Source: Arthrobacter sp. Leaf69 (GTDB lineage: Bacteria > Actinomycetota > Actinomycetes > Actinomycetales > Micrococcaceae). From it: DNA of 64,000 bases. The position numbers and the translations under genes are program-made. Below are positions 55,213 through 63,155 of the stretch, piece after piece (position 1 is the stretch's first letter; every line of letters starts with the position of its first letter). The notes under the pieces were generated by a model. It was not told the DNA's origin. It did no database searches and saw nothing but the letters and a program-made list of their open reading frames with translations. Location of the stretch: positions 42,463-106,462 of the forward strand of contig NZ_LMLR01000013.1 in NCBI RefSeq assembly GCF_001422645.1, written 5' to 3'.

Positions 55213-58200
55213 GTGAGCCTGGCACGACGCCTCATTGCCGCCGGTTTCAGCGACCTGGAAAACGGCGAACGGTGGCTGGCGGCCCCCGAACTGGAGGGCC
55301 TGGACCAGGACGTCCTCTTCGCCGGGCTGCAGCTTGCCGCGAACCCGGACACGGCGCTGCAGTCCCTGGTCCGGCTGATCGAGAAGCACCCGGACTTGCG
55401 GAAGCTCGCGGCCGCGGAGCCCGAACGCAGCGAACCGCTGTACCGGGTGCTGGGGGCCTCGGAGGCGCTGGGCGAGTTCCTGATCCGCCACCCCAAACAC
55501 CTCGACGCCTTCGACGTGACGGCCAGCCCGGAACCGCGCGCCGCGGACGCGGCCGTGCTGCGGGCCCGGCTGCTGCAGTCCGTGCGCGCCGATCCGAAAT
55601 CCGCCCGCCCGGTCGCCGCACTGACGGGGCAGGAAGGTTACGAGGCGCTCCGCACGGAGTACCGCCGCGGCCTCGTGGATCTCGCCGTCAAGGACCTCTG
55701 CGCCGCTGACCCGCTGGACTTCATGCCCGCCGCCGGCGCCGAGCTGGCCGACCTCGCCGGTGCCGCGATCGAGGCGGCCCTGGCCGTCTCCCGCGCCGAG
55801 GCCGCCGGGCACTTCAGCGCCGCGGAGGTGGCCGACGTCGGGCTGGCCGTCATCGGCATGGGCAAATGCGGTGCCCGGGAACTCAACTACATTTCCGACG
55901 TCGACGTCATTTACGTGATCGAGTCCGGCGAGCTGGACGACCCTCGCGCCAACACCATCGGCACGGCCTTGGCCTCCGGCATTTCCCGGGCCATCATGTC
56001 CCCGGGCCGCGAACCCGGGTTGTGGGAGGTGGACGCCAACCTGCGGCCGGAGGGCAAGTCCGGGCCCCTGGTCAGGACCCTCGCCTCGCATCAGAGCTAC
56101 TACGCCCGCTGGGCCGAGAGCTGGGAGTTCCAGGCCCTGCTCAAGGCCCGCACCATCGCCGGGGACGCCGAGCTCGGTGCCAGCTACGAGGCCGCCGTCG
56201 CGCCGCTGATCTGGTCCTCCGCCGGCCGGGAAGGTTTCGTGGAGTCCGTCCGCTCCATGCGCCGCCGGGTCACCGAACACATCCCCGCGGACGAGGAGCA
56301 ACGGCAGATCAAACTGGGCCGCGGGGGACTGCGCGACGTCGAATTCACCGTCCAGCTGCTGCAGCTGGTACACGGCAAGTCCGACGAAACCCTGCGCTGC
56401 CGCGACACCACGTCGGCGATCGCCGCGTTGTCCGCGGGCGGATACATCGGCCGCTCCGACGCCGCCGAGTTCGACCGGGACTACCGCTACCTCCGGCTCC
56501 TCGAACACCGGATCCAGCTCTTCCAGCTGCGCCGCACCCATCTCATGCCAGTCAAGGAAGCCTCGCTCCGGGCCCTCGCCAAAGCCATGCTGGGGCCCTT
56601 CTCCAGCGAACGGCCCAAACCCGACGCCCTGGCCGCGGCCTGGCGCAGCACCAAACGCTCCGTCCGCGAGCTGCACGAGCGCATCTTCTACCGCCCGCTC
56701 CTGAACACCGCGGCGGCGCTCAGCAGCGAGGAAGCCAGGCTCACGCCGGAAGCGGCGCAGGGACGCCTGGCCGCGCTGGGCTACCTCGATCCGAGCGGCG
56801 CGATGCGGCACATCGAAGCGCTCACCGCGGGCGTCAGCCGCCGCGCCGCGCTCCAGCGCCAGCTCCTGCCGATCCTGCTCGGCTGGCTCGCGGAGGGTGT
56901 GGATCCCGACGCCGGCCTGCTGGCCTTCCGCCGGGTCAGCGAAGCGCTCGGCACCACCCACTGGTATCTCGGCATGCTGCGGGACTCGACGGCGGCGGCC
57001 GAACGGCTCTGCCATGTGCTGTCCAACTCCCGGCTGATCGCCGATCTGCTGGAGGTCTCACCCGAATCCGTGGCCTGGCTGGGCTCGGACAAGGACCTGG
57101 TTCCACTGACCTTTGAGGCGCAGTGGCTCGAGATTGTCTCCAAAATGTCCCGCCACGCGGAGCCGGAAAGCGCCATGCGGCTGATCCGGTTGATCCGCCG
57201 CCGCGAGATCCTGCGGATTGCGATCGCGGACAGTGCCGGGCTGCTGGACCAGGACCAGGTGGGCGCGGCGCTGGCCGACACCGACCGTGCCGCCGTGCTG
57301 GGCGCCCTGCGCGTGGCGGAAACCGTCGTCACAGCCGGGGAGCCGCTCAAGACCCATGTGCTGGTGGTAGCCATGGGACGCCAGGGCGGCCGGGAGATCG
57401 GCTACGGTTCGGATGCCGACGTGATCTATGTGCACCGCGGCCTGCCCGGCGTCCAGGAGGACGAGGCCCAGCAGCAGGCCCTGCAGATTGTGGGCCGGCT
57501 CTCCAGCCTGCTGACGCAGCCGCTCAAGCCCGCCATCCTCGCCGAGCGCGTCCTGATGGTCGACGCCGACCTGAGGCCCGAGGGCAAGAGCGGGCCGATG
57601 GTGCGGTCACTCGAATCCTATGCCGAGTATTACCGCCGGTGGTCGCTCGTCTGGGAGGCCCAGGCGCTGCTGCGCGCCCGCCCGATGGCGGGAGACGATG
57701 AGCTCGCGGCCGATTTCGTCGCGCTCATCGACCCGCTCCGCTACCCGGAGTCGCTCTCCGAGCAGGACGCGCGTGAGGTCCGGCGCGTCAAGGCCCGGGT
57801 GGAGGCGGAACGGCTGCCCCGCGGCGCGGACCCCGCCCGGCACCTGAAACTGGGCCGCGGCGGCCTGAGCGACGTCGAATGGCTGGCCCAGCTGCTCCAG
57901 CTGCAGCACGCCGGTGAGTACCCGGAACTGCGGACCACGTCCACCGTGGAGGCGCTCGAGGGCGCTGCCGCCGTCGGGCTCCTCGAACCGGACGACGTCG
58001 AGATCCTGCTCCGGGCCTGGCGCCTCGCGAGCCGGATCCGGTCGGCCAACGTGATCTGGACCGGCCGGGCCTCGGATGTGCTGCCGTCCTCCCGCCGGGA
58101 CCTGGAAGCGGTGGCCCGCTGGTGCGGCTACGGGCAGGGCAACGCCGCAGCGCTCGAGGAGGATTACCTGCGGTTGAGCCGGCGCGCCCGGAGCGTGTTC

Positions 58201-58224
58201 GAACGGGTCTTCTACGGCCAGTAG
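55213..58224 (+). CDS. glnE: Glutamine synthetase adenylyltransferase/deadenylase
   Basis: It switches GlnA1 off and on by adding or removing AMP on a tyrosine. The 1003 residues have two nucleotidyltransferase halves, each with a G-G-DxDxIY motif: GMGKCGARELNYISDVDVIYV (about 215-235) and MGRQGGREIGYGSDADVIYVH (about 721-741). Each is followed by a KLGRGGLxDVE helical domain. GTG 55213 was chosen just after the glnA2 stop; the frame runs further back inside glnA2. Its substrate GlnA1 lies 1.2 kb downstream on the opposite strand. Confidence 0.95.
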   Translation: MSLARRLIAAGFSDLENGERWLAAPELEGLDQDVLFAGLQLAANPDTALQSLVRLIEKHPDLRKLAAAEPERSEPLYRVLGASEALGEFLIRHPKHLDAFDVTASPEPRAADAAVLRARLLQSVRADPKSARPVAALTGQEGYEALRTEYRRGLVDLAVKDLCAADPLDFMPAAGAELADLAGAAIEAALAVSRAEAAGHFSAAEVADVGLAVIGMGKCGARELNYISDVDVIYVIESGELDDPRANTIGTALASGISRAIMSPGREPGLWEVDANLRPEGKSGPLVRTLASHQSYYARWAESWEFQALLKARTIAGDAELGASYEAAVAPLIWSSAGREGFVESVRSMRRRVTEHIPADEEQRQIKLGRGGLRDVEFTVQLLQLVHGKSDETLRCRDTTSAIAALSAGGYIGRSDAAEFDRDYRYLRLLEHRIQLFQLRRTHLMPVKEASLRALAKAMLGPFSSERPKPDALAAAWRSTKRSVRELHERIFYRPLLNTAAALSSEEARLTPEAAQGRLAALGYLDPSGAMRHIEALTAGVSRRAALQRQLLPILLGWLAEGVDPDAGLLAFRRVSEALGTTHWYLGMLRDSTAAAERLCHVLSNSRLIADLLEVSPESVAWLGSDKDLVPLTFEAQWLEIVSKMSRHAEPESAMRLIRLIRRREILRIAIADSAGLLDQDQVGAALADTDRAAVLGALRVAETVVTAGEPLKTHVLVVAMGRQGGREIGYGSDADVIYVHRGLPGVQEDEAQQQALQIVGRLSSLLTQPLKPAILAERVLMVDADLRPEGKSGPMVRSLESYAEYYRRWSLVWEAQALLRARPMAGDDELAADFVALIDPLRYPESLSEQDAREVRRVKARVEAERLPRGADPARHLKLGRGGLSDVEWLAQLLQLQHAGEYPELRTTSTVEALEGAAAVGLLEPDDVEILLRAWRLASRIRSANVIWTGRASDVLPSSRRDLEAVARWCGYGQGNAAALEEDYLRLSRRARSVFERVFYGQ

Positions 58225-58294
58225 GTGTTTTGTGGCGGGCCCGGGCAACCGGCCGGGGGAGCGTCCGGGGGCTGACACTCCGCGGGCGCGGTGC

Positions 58295-58300
58295 TACCTT
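58295..58300 (+). promoter_or_regulatory. -10 element of a probable leaderless VOC-gene promoter
   Basis: TACCTT ends six bases before ATG 58307; no ribosome binding site is visible. Confidence 0.5.
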
Positions 58301-58306
58301 AGCCGC

Positions 58307-58723
58307 ATGCCCAGACAACTGTTTGTGAACCTTCCCGTCCAGGACCTCGACAAGACGGTGGAGTTCTTCACCGCGTTGGGGTTCTCGTTCAATCCTGACT
58401 TCACTGATGAGAACGCCACGTGCATGATCGTCAACGACGACGCATTTGTCATGCTGCTCGTTGAGGCCTACTTCAAGACGTTCACGTCGAAGGCCGTCGC
58501 GGAAGCAAAGGGTGCCGCCGAAGTCATCATGTCCTTCTCCCTGGACAGCCGCGAGGCCGTCGACGAGGTCATCCGGAAGGCGCTCACGGCCGGCGGGGCG
58601 CCGTCCGAGGAAGCACAGGACTACGGTTTTATGTACACCCACAGTTTCCAGGACCCCGACGGGCACCTCTGGGAAGTGTTCTGGATGGACCCCGCAGGGC
58701 CGCCGAAGGACGCGGCGCTCTGA
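58307..58723 (+). CDS. VOC-superfamily (glyoxalase-like) protein
   Basis: A 138-residue vicinal-oxygen-chelate protein. It has QLFVNLPVQDLDKTVEFFTALGF at the N-terminus and SFQDPDGHLWEVFWMDP at the C-terminus, with His and Glu as candidate metal ligands. This subgroup includes putative dioxygenases and resistance-like proteins; no substrate can be assigned. It follows glnE by 82 bases but probably has its own promoter. Confidence 0.85.
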   Translation: MPRQLFVNLPVQDLDKTVEFFTALGFSFNPDFTDENATCMIVNDDAFVMLLVEAYFKTFTSKAVAEAKGAAEVIMSFSLDSREAVDEVIRKALTAGGAPSEEAQDYGFMYTHSFQDPDGHLWEVFWMDPAGPPKDAAL

Positions 58724-58728
58724 CTGGG

Positions 58729-58776
58729 TCCATGTAGCGTGCGGTCCATGCAGCGCTTGATCCATGTAGCGTGCGG
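58729..58776. repeat. Three tandem 16 bp repeats
   Basis: Units start at 58729, 58745 and 58761. The first and third are identical (TCCATGTAGCGTGCGG); the middle unit shares its first 11 bases with one change. They fill the spacer between the VOC and GNAT genes. Confidence 0.9.
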
Positions 58777-58796
58777 CGGGTCCCGCCCGGCTTGGG

Positions 58797-58802
58797 TACG
58801 CT
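58797..58802 (+). promoter_or_regulatory. -10 element of a probable leaderless GNAT-gene promoter
   Basis: TACGCT ends seven bases before ATG 58810. Confidence 0.45.
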
Positions 58803-58809
58803 TTCTGTC

Positions 58810-59325
58810 ATGCCTGAAAACGTGTGGCTGATGCCGCTGAAGAATCTCGACGACGACGCCCGCGCCATCAAACTGGGGGAGATCGCCGAACTCGGGGTCA
58901 CCGACGAGCAGCGCAGGTTCGTCGGCGAGCCGCTGCGGATGATGCTCATCGGGCTGGAGGAGGAGTCCCGCCACCCCATGGCGATTGACGCCAACGGCGC
59001 CGCGGTGGGCGTGCTGACGCTGCAGTCCGGAGCCGCGACGCTGGCGGGCTGGGCGGATGATGAGTCAGTCTGGCTGCTGCGCGGCTTCCTGATCGACCAC
59101 CGGCAGCAGGGCAAGGGCCTCGGCGCCCCGGCCGTGGACGCCGCGGTGCGGGCCGCGGCGAAACTCACGGCCGCCCTCGGTGGCGACCAGACCGGCGTCG
59201 TGCTCTCGGTCAACGAAGAGAATCCCGCCGGGCAGTCCGCCTACCGCAAGGCCGGCTTCGAGGACCGCGGCCGGTACCTCGGCGGCGACGCCGGACCGCA
59301 GCGGACAATGTACCGGCCGTTCTGA
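58810..59325 (+). CDS. GNAT-family N-acetyltransferase
   Basis: A 171-residue acetyltransferase fold. The acetyl-CoA motif is SVWLLRGFLIDHRQQGKGLGAPAV (about 90-113, R/QxxGxG/A as RQQGKGLG), followed by VVLSVNEENPAGQSAYRKAGF, the usual motif B, and a terminal YRPF. The acceptor is unknown. ATG 58810 was chosen over the open frame from 58771, which runs through the upstream repeat. Confidence 0.87.
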   Translation: MPENVWLMPLKNLDDDARAIKLGEIAELGVTDEQRRFVGEPLRMMLIGLEEESRHPMAIDANGAAVGVLTLQSGAATLAGWADDESVWLLRGFLIDHRQQGKGLGAPAVDAAVRAAAKLTAALGGDQTGVVLSVNEENPAGQSAYRKAGFEDRGRYLGGDAGPQRTMYRPF

Positions 59326-59444
59326 CCTCGCTCGCAACTCCCGGGTCCACCGCTGAGTCAGTCGCTGGGCCGGTCACGTCCCGAGCGGCGGCTGAACGAC
59401 CGGCGGCCCCCACCGTGAAGGTAGCTTCATCGCCCTCGAAGAAG

Positions 59445-60851
59445 TCATCGCCGTCCACCTGGACCAGCTCTTCGCCGGGATGGAGGTGCTTTCTCGTACT
59501 TGTACTCGATCCAGGTGTCGATCAGGTCCTGGGTGAAGACGCCGCCGGCCTGGAGGAACTCATTGTCCTCGGCCAGGGCATCCAGGGCCTCTTCGAGCGT
59601 GCCGGGAGCCTTGGGGATGTCCTTGGCTTCCTCGGCGGGGAGCTCGTAGAGGTCCTTGTCGATCGGTGCCGGCGGTTCGATGCGGTTGCGGATGCCGTCG
59701 ATGCCGGCCATCAGCTGGGCTGCGAAGGCCAGGTACGGGTTGGAGGAGGGGTCCGGCGCGCGGAACTCGATGCGCTTGGCCTTCGGGTTCGAGCCCGTGA
59801 TCGGGATACGGATACCCGCGGAGCGGTTGCCCTGCGAGTAGACCATGTTGACCGGAGCTTCGAAGCCCTTGACCAGGCGGCGGTAGGAGTTCACCGTCGG
59901 GTTGGTGAAGGCCAGCACGGCCGAGGAGTGCTTCAGCAGGCCGCCGATGTACCAGCGGGCCATGTCGGACAGGCCGGCGTAGCCCTTTTCGTCGTAGAAC
60001 AGCGGCTCGCCACCGTTCCACAGCGACTGGTGGCAGTGCATGCCCGAGCCGTTGTCACCGAAGACCGGCTTCGGCATGAAGGTGACCGACTTGCCCCAGG
60101 CATCGGCCGTGTTCTTGATGACGTACTTGAACTTCTGCAGGTCATCAGCCGCGTGGGTCAGCGTGGTGAACTTGTAGTTGATTTCGGCCTGGCCGGCGGA
60201 ACCGACCTCGTGGTGGCTGCGCTCAACCTCAAGGCCGGCCTCGTCCAGGGCGACGCACATGGCGTCGCGGAGGTCCGCCTGCTTGTCAGTGGGGGAGACC
60301 GGGAAGTAGCCGCCCTTGACCGGGGTCTTGTAGCCGAGGTTTCCGCCCTCTTCTTCGCGGCCGGTGTTCCAGTGTGCTTCCTCGGAATCGATCTTGTAGA
60401 AGCTGCCCTGCGGGGAGGACTGGTACTGGACGTTGTCGAAGACGAAGAACTCGGCCTCGGGTGCAAAGAATGCGGTGTCGGCAATACCGGTGGAAGCCAG
60501 GTAGGCCTCGGCCTTCTCGGCCACGCCGCGGGGATCGCGGTGGTACGGGTCACCGGTGCGCGGGTTCACGATCGAGAAGTTCAGCGCGAGGGTCTTCTCC
60601 ATGCGGAACGTGTCGAGGAACGCCGTCGTAACGTCCGGGATGAGCTGCATGTCCGACTCGGCGATGCCCTGGAAGCCGCGGATCGAAGATCCGTCGAAGA
60701 GCTGGCCGTTGACGAAGAAGTCCGCGTCAACGCTCTTGGCGGGCACGTTGAAGTGCTGCTGAACGCCAGGGAGATCGGTGAAGCGAATATCGACGAACTT
60801 TACGTCTTCGTCTTTGATGAACTTGAGGACTTCGTCCGCAGTCTTGAACAT
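59445..60851 (-). CDS. glnA: Glutamine synthetase type I (GlnA1), with an aberrant C-terminus
   Basis: The main ammonia-assimilating enzyme, normally a dodecamer. Residues 1-453 are standard: [67 protein letters not shown]. The adenylylation site for GlnE is [10 protein letters not shown]. After TWIEYKYE the usual tail (about 20 residues ending in an aromatic/acidic YYD-type motif) is missing, replaced by 15 basic residues [15 protein letters not shown]. In this family that tail inserts into the opposite ring. AGGAG lies five bases before ATG 60851. It is regulated by the GlnR site upstream. Confidence 0.93.
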   Translation of the reverse strand: MFKTADEVLKFIKDEDVKFVDIRFTDLPGVQQHFNVPAKSVDADFFVNGQLFDGSSIRGFQGIAESDMQLIPDVTTAFLDTFRMEKTLALNFSIVNPRTGDPYHRDPRGVAEKAEAYLASTGIADTAFFAPEAEFFVFDNVQYQSSPQGSFYKIDSEEAHWNTGREEEGGNLGYKTPVKGGYFPVSPTDKQADLRDAMCVALDEAGLEVERSHHEVGSAGQAEINYKFTTLTHAADDLQKFKYVIKNTADAWGKSVTFMPKPVFGDNGSGMHCHQSLWNGGEPLFYDEKGYAGLSDMARWYIGGLLKHSSAVLAFTNPTVNSYRRLVKGFEAPVNMVYSQGNRSAGIRIPITGSNPKAKRIEFRAPDPSSNPYLAFAAQLMAGIDGIRNRIEPPAPIDKDLYELPAEEAKDIPKAPGTLEEALDALAEDNEFLQAGGVFTQDLIDTWIEYKYEKAPPSRRRAGPGGRR

Positions 60852-60967
60852 CTATGCTCCTTATGCATGTGAAAGATCTGGCCGTCAGGCCGTGTGGTCC
60901 AGCGCAGTCCGACAGCGGGGTAAACACAAAGGTCTGCCCCGCTCCTATGCCGCCAGCAACTGTTACC

Positions 60968-60973
60968 ACCCTA
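60968..60973 (-). promoter_or_regulatory. Candidate -10 element of glnA1
   Basis: TAGGGT on the minus strand, just downstream of the GlnR half-sites. A start near 60961 would put those sites at about -23 to -60, as expected for an activator, and give a leader of about 110 bases. Confidence 0.4.
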
Positions 60974-60983
60974 AGGACACGGG

Positions 60984-61021
60984 ATTTCCCCACGGTGTCC
61001 GCTTTGTTTCCGGCAGGTTAC
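60984..61021 (-). promoter_or_regulatory. GlnR operator upstream of glnA1
   Basis: On the minus strand four half-sites run in order with 6-base spacers: GTAAC (61021-61017), GAAAC (61010-61006), GACAC (60999-60995) and GAAAT (60988-60984). The known actinobacterial GlnR consensus is gTnAC-N6-GaAAC repeated. Three sites match fully and one at 4 of 5. This predicts nitrogen-dependent activation of glnA1. Confidence 0.75.
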
Positions 61022-61136
61022 AGAATGCCCTGACATGTAAACGGTAGTCGCTGTCCACAACGTGGCCTATCCGTGACCAGAGTGTGGCCCCAGGATGTCC
61101 ACACTCTGAACAGAGCGGAGCGGCCTTCGTTGCCGA

Positions 61137-61142
61137 TAGTCT
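61137..61142 (+). promoter_or_regulatory. -10 element of the RDD gene, probably leaderless
   Basis: TAGTCT ends six bases before GTG 61149. The spacer TGGAGG resembles a ribosome binding site but touches the start codon, so it is more likely just transcript-start sequence. Confidence 0.5.
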
Positions 61143-61148
61143 TGGAGG

Positions 61149-61586
61149 GTGGTTGATCGTAAAGACATAGGCTCATGGCTCAGCGGGCCGGACACGTCCG
61201 GCATCTCGAAGTACCCGGGGGAGCGGCTGGGCCTGCCCGAGTCCGGCCCGGGGTCCATCGCCCGCGCCGGCCGGCGCATCGTTGCCATCTGCATTGACTG
61301 GGGAATCGCGCTGCTGATCAGCAACTACGCGTTCGCCGGGAATCCCTGGGCAACCCTGGCCGTGTTCGCGGTGGAACAGGCCCTGCTGGTCGGAACTCTG
61401 GGCTATAGCATCGGCCACCGCATTGTGGGGATCCACGTCCTCCGGCTCGGCGGCGGCCCCGCCGGACCGGTTCCGGCCCTGGTCCGCAGCCTGCTGCTGT
61501 GCCTCGTGATCCCCGCCGTCATCTTTGACCCGGACCACCGCGGATTGCACGACAAGGCCATGAACACGGTCCTGGTCCGGATGTAG
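61149..61586 (+). CDS. RDD-family membrane protein
   Basis: A 145-residue protein with three hydrophobic segments (about 48-63, 70-93 and 112-130). It begins with the conserved RAGRRIVAICIDW (R..D pattern of the RDD family), has GYSIGHRIVGIHVLRL, and ends DPDHRGLHDKAMNTVLV. The equivalent gene lies beside glnA1 in mycobacteria (Rv2219A). Its function is unknown; some RDD proteins are ion antiporters. Confidence 0.88.
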   Translation: MVDRKDIGSWLSGPDTSGISKYPGERLGLPESGPGSIARAGRRIVAICIDWGIALLISNYAFAGNPWATLAVFAVEQALLVGTLGYSIGHRIVGIHVLRLGGGPAGPVPALVRSLLLCLVIPAVIFDPDHRGLHDKAMNTVLVRM

Positions 61587-61825
61587 CTCCTCCCGGTGCC
61601 GGGGCGGGCTTAGAGGTCGACGGCCCCGACGGCTCCCGGGCCTCAAGGGGGCACCGGAGGCAGCCGTTCGCCAGGAGGGGCCGCTTAACCTCTCCGGATA
61701 GCGGCCATATGCGTCAGATGGGTGCCGTGGGGGTGCCAAGGCGCGGGCAAGGGGGCTGCTGCGCGGTGGCGACGGCCCCGTGGCATGGCATTACTAACCG
61801 GAAGGCCCACGCCGGACCGTGGCGG
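61587..61825. other. GC-rich non-coding spacer between convergent genes
   Basis: No gene I can support lies here. A 6 bp perfect stem (61679-61684 with 61701-61706) encloses a 16-base loop; there is no T-run. I tested the region by eye against SRP RNA, RNase P, tmRNA and common riboswitch signatures without a match. Confidence 0.4.
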
Positions 61826-62188
61826 CTAGACGCCGGCGGTTTCCTGCGCCGGCGTTGCCGCATCCTGTCCGGCGTTGACCGTCAGGTAGCCGCGGCGGCC
61901 AGCCCAGCGCTCAAACCAGACGGTGGCGAACGGGAACACCGCGGAGAGCCCGGCGAAGAACGCCACACGGAACGGCCAGCGCTGCATGCCCCACAGGCTC
62001 AGCGCCGCGATCCCGTAGCCGATAAAGAGCGCCCCGTGGATCGGACCCGCGATCTCGACTCCGAGTTCCGTCGTCCGGGTGACCCATTTGAGAAACATGC
62101 CCACCAGCAGCGCGGCCCAGCTGAAAGCCTCGGCAATGGCCAGGATCCGGAAGATGCGGATGACGGCAGCGGTGGATGGCAGTTTCAT
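61826..62188 (-). CDS. DUF3817 membrane protein
   Basis: A 120-residue protein with three membrane helices (about 10-35, 45-65 and 76-95). The family signature is visible in RIFRILAIAEAFSWAALLVGMFLKW, GPIHGALFIGYGIAAL and WPFRVAFFAGLSAVFPFATVWFERW. GGAGA precedes ATG 62188; the longer frame to 62383 is unlikely. The family is common in actinobacteria, and its function is unknown. Confidence 0.9.
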   Translation of the reverse strand: MKLPSTAAVIRIFRILAIAEAFSWAALLVGMFLKWVTRTTELGVEIAGPIHGALFIGYGIAALSLWGMQRWPFRVAFFAGLSAVFPFATVWFERWAGRRGYLTVNAGQDAATPAQETAGV

Positions 62189-62243
62189 GGCGGAGTCTCC
62201 GGCTCTGTCCCGGCGGGACGTGGAAGTGTCGTGGGCAATGGAA

Positions 62244-62282
62244 ACGCCCCGGCTGCCAGCCTGTAAGGCGGTACCGGGGCGT
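62244..62282 (-). terminator. Probable terminator of the DUF4191 gene
   Basis: A 9 bp perfect stem (62244-62252 with 62274-62282) with a structured 21-base loop lies 22 bases past the DUF4191 stop. Confidence 0.6.
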
Positions 62283-62303
62283 CCCTGTTCTCTGGCGTGT
62301 GGC

Positions 62304-63065
62304 CTAGCGTCCGCGGGCTGCTTTGCGGTCCGGGCGGGCCTTGTAAGGATCAATGCCCTTGGGGATCGGCAGCCGGCTTCCAAGCGAGGAGATGCGCTTG
62401 GAGACGGTGCTGACTTCGAGCTTGGTCAGTTCGTTCTTCATCTTGGTCATCTTCTTGGCGACCTGGCTGATCGGAACCTGGCCCTCGCCGCGGCCGCTCT
62501 CAATCACGTGGATGGTGACGTTCGGCAGGATACGGGCGAGGCGCTTGCGTTCGGCGTCGAGGAGCGGTTTGACGCGGGAGCTGGGGCCTTCGCTGACGAG
62601 GACGACGCCGGGGCGGCCGATGGCGCGGAAGACGGCGTCCTGCGTGCGGGGGTTCACGGCGACGGGCTGCTCTTCGACGATCCAGCCGCGCTTGAGTGTG
62701 CCCAGCGCAGCGCCGGAGGCGCCCGGCTGGTTTTCAATGCGGGCGAAAGCCGCGCGCTCCGCACGGCGGGACAGGATCAGGGTCGCCGCGAGGACGCCCA
62801 GCGGGATGCCGATGATCAGGCCGGTGATCCAGTTGTCCAGCAGGAATCCGATGACGAAGCTGACCGCGACGACGCCGAGGAACGCCAGCAGCATGAGCCA
62901 CGGCACCATCGGATCGTGCTGGCGGGTCATCTGGAAGACCTCGCCGATCTGCTTCAGGCGGCTCGGCTTCTTGACCTTGGCCGCCTTGGGCTTGCGGGAA
63001 AAGAGGCCTCGCTTTGGAGCATCAGAAGCCGGAGTGGAGTTACTGGAATCAGGGGAAGTCGCCAT
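62304..63065 (-). CDS. DUF4191 membrane protein
   Basis: A 253-residue protein with a Lys-rich N-terminus (about 1-45) and two membrane helices (about 55-72 and 79-98). The conserved cytoplasmic DUF4191 part includes GWIVEEQPVAVNPRTQDAVFRAIGRPGVVLVSEG and RISSLGSRLPIPKGIDP. It is the Rv2219 equivalent and, as there, lies between lipA and glnA1. TAGAAT on the minus strand ends nine bases before the ATG, so the leader is very short. Function unknown. Confidence 0.9.
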   Translation of the reverse strand: MATSPDSSNSTPASDAPKRGLFSRKPKAAKVKKPSRLKQIGEVFQMTRQHDPMVPWLMLLAFLGVVAVSFVIGFLLDNWITGLIIGIPLGVLAATLILSRRAERAAFARIENQPGASGAALGTLKRGWIVEEQPVAVNPRTQDAVFRAIGRPGVVLVSEGPSSRVKPLLDAERKRLARILPNVTIHVIESGRGEGQVPISQVAKKMTKMKNELTKLEVSTVSKRISSLGSRLPIPKGIDPYKARPDRKAARGR

Positions 63066-63094
63066 AGTGCCTTAATTCTACGTGATGGACAGCG

Positions 63095-63131
63095 AAGGGC
63101 CGGACGCCGGATTGCTCCGGTGCCGGCCCTT
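63095..63131. terminator. Hairpin between lipA and the DUF4191 gene
   Basis: A stem of about 15 bp with one internal bulge (63095-63111 with 63116-63131) and a 4-base loop. On the plus strand it ends CCCTTTT. It probably ends lipA transcripts although the minus-strand T-run is short. Confidence 0.6.
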
Positions 63132-63155
63132 TTGCGGTAATCGTTGCGGCTGTGG

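Noticed and set aside
55201..57015. Open frame of 604 codons antisense to glnE
   Set aside because: Shadow of glnE, whose two catalytic halves are complete on the plus strand.
59210..59458. Separate gene antisense to the GNAT gene, starting [14 protein letters not shown]
   Set aside because: Its first 20 residues look protein-like, but the rest is an Arg/Ala-rich shadow of the GNAT gene. I treat it as possible debris at the GlnA1 junction.
61587..61825. Possible riboswitch or structural RNA between the RDD and DUF3817 genes
   Set aside because: The region is GC-rich with local stems, but no conserved core of c-di-AMP, cobalamin, SRP, RNase P or tmRNA was found, and the flanking genes are convergent.
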